The notes beneath the pieces were generated by a model. It saw only the letters and a list, made by a program, of their open reading frames with translations, had not been told where the DNA came from and searched no databases. The position numbers were made by a program, and so were the translations under genes. Of a stretch of 64,000 nucleotides of DNA, positions 63,459 through 64,000 are shown piece by piece; position 1 is the stretch's first letter, and every line of letters begins with the position of its first letter. The stretch lies in assembly GCA_963843605.1 (NCBI GenBank), contig CAWJLA010000001.1:1550001-1614000 (forward strand), in the 5' to 3' direction. Source of the DNA: FEN-1297 sp963843605 (GTDB lineage: Bacteria > Bacteroidota > Ignavibacteria > Ignavibacteriales > Ignavibacteriaceae).

Positions 63459-64000
63459 ATGGAATTCAAAGTTAACAGTAAAATTTTAGAAAAACTTTTA
63501 TCTAAGATAATTCCTGCGGTTCCTACCAGGACACCGATGCCCATTCTGGAGAATTTTTTATTTGAAATTAAGGACGGGGCATTAACAGTATATGCAACGG
63601 ACCTGGAAATAGCTTTGAGATCGTCGATTAATGTGGCTTCCGATGAAAACATTACGATGGTGATTCCCGCAAGGCTGTTATTCGATATTATCCGTTCCTT
63701 ACCGGAAACACAAATTCAATTCGAAACGCAATCAAATCAAAAAATTAAACTCACGACGGATAACGGCGTTTATACAATAAGCTATTCATCGCATGAAGAT
63801 TTTCCGGCTATTCCGGTTGTTTCTAAGGAAAAAGAAATTGTTATAAACGGAACTAACCTAAAGAAATCAATCGACAAAACGTCATTCGCAATGAGCAAGG
63901 AAGATATGCGTCCGGCAATGACGGGAACGCTTTTTGAATTTTCTGCCGACGGTTTAAGGTTTGTAACTACGGACGGTCACAGGCTCGTAAAATTTGTAAA
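63459..64000 (+). CDS. dnaN: DNA polymerase III beta subunit (sliding clamp), cut at the right edge
   Basis: About 180 codons visible, starting 'MEFKVNSKILEKLLSKI', with clamp features 'IPAVPTRTPMPILENFLFEI', 'ATDLEIALRS' and 'TTDGHRLVKF'. The clamp encircles DNA and tethers polymerases. AAGGAGA lies before the ATG. The gene continues past 64000. Confidence 0.97.
   Translation, partial: MEFKVNSKILEKLLSKIIPAVPTRTPMPILENFLFEIKDGALTVYATDLEIALRSSINVASDENITMVIPARLLFDIIRSLPETQIQFETQSNQKIKLTTDNGVYTISYSSHEDFPAIPVVSKEKEIVINGTNLKKSIDKTSFAMSKEDMRPAMTGTLFEFSADGLRFVTTDGHRLVKFV

Overview
This window is chromosomal DNA from an AT-rich, Gram-negative member of the Bacteroidota/Ignavibacteriota branch. An Ignavibacteria (Melioribacter-like) organism is the best guess. 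The evidence is one secreted protein with a type IX secretion tail of the 'NQNYPNPFNPST' kind, several outer-membrane beta-barrels, TonB-dependent receptors, LytS/LytTR and TPR-type sensor kinases, and an HU-type histone. This assignment is inference from protein style; no 16S gene is present. The right end carries the replication origin: rpmH, rnpA, yidD, yidC and a patatin gene run leftward, dnaA and dnaN run rightward, and DnaA boxes lie between them. There are no tRNAs, rRNAs, insertion sequences or CRISPR arrays.

Layout. (1) 1-2562: a sensor kinase cut by the left edge. (2) 2641-19864: a carbohydrate island, nearly all on the minus strand. It holds uxuA and an SDR fructuronate reductase behind a perfect LacI-type operator, a carboxylesterase, a GH31 glycosidase, an acetyl-xylan-esterase-like protein, a PL10 pectate lyase, a type IX secreted beta-helix protein and a large TonB-dependent receptor. 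Together they describe outer-membrane capture and breakdown of pectin or hemicellulose followed by entry of uronate into central metabolism. An ABC-F gene (5073-6962) interrupts the island. (3) 20562-22273: an ECF sigma factor translationally coupled to its RskA-type anti-sigma factor. (4) 22276-34432: a membrane protein, arginase, a four-gene cluster (SpoIID without a signal peptide, GT4, GT2, DUF4922), an AI-2E permease, a DUF885 lipoprotein, an MsbA-like ABC exporter and HU. (5) 34731-43177: a receptor-like barrel, a LytTR/LytS two-component pair, rseP, dxr, and a single-heme cytochrome fused to a porin-like barrel. (6) 43453-55259: a TPR protein with clpX, then mostly small or poorly characterised genes, including an EF-hand-like secreted protein coupled to a barrel, AlkD, CHRD, a C1 peptidase and a PD-(D/E)XK-like protein. 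(7) 55262-64000: the origin region.

Three genes (GT2, DUF885 and rseP) are each split by a single +1 frame change, and each is restored by removing one base. Because rseP is normally essential, sequencing or assembly error is the most economical explanation, though real or programmed frameshifting cannot be excluded from sequence alone.

The points most worth following up are the SpoIID/GT4/GT2/DUF4922 cluster, the cytochrome-porin fusion, the EF-hand protein/barrel pair, the PD-(D/E)XK-like orphan, and a dispersed palindromic intergenic repeat whose two full copies differ by compensatory changes.
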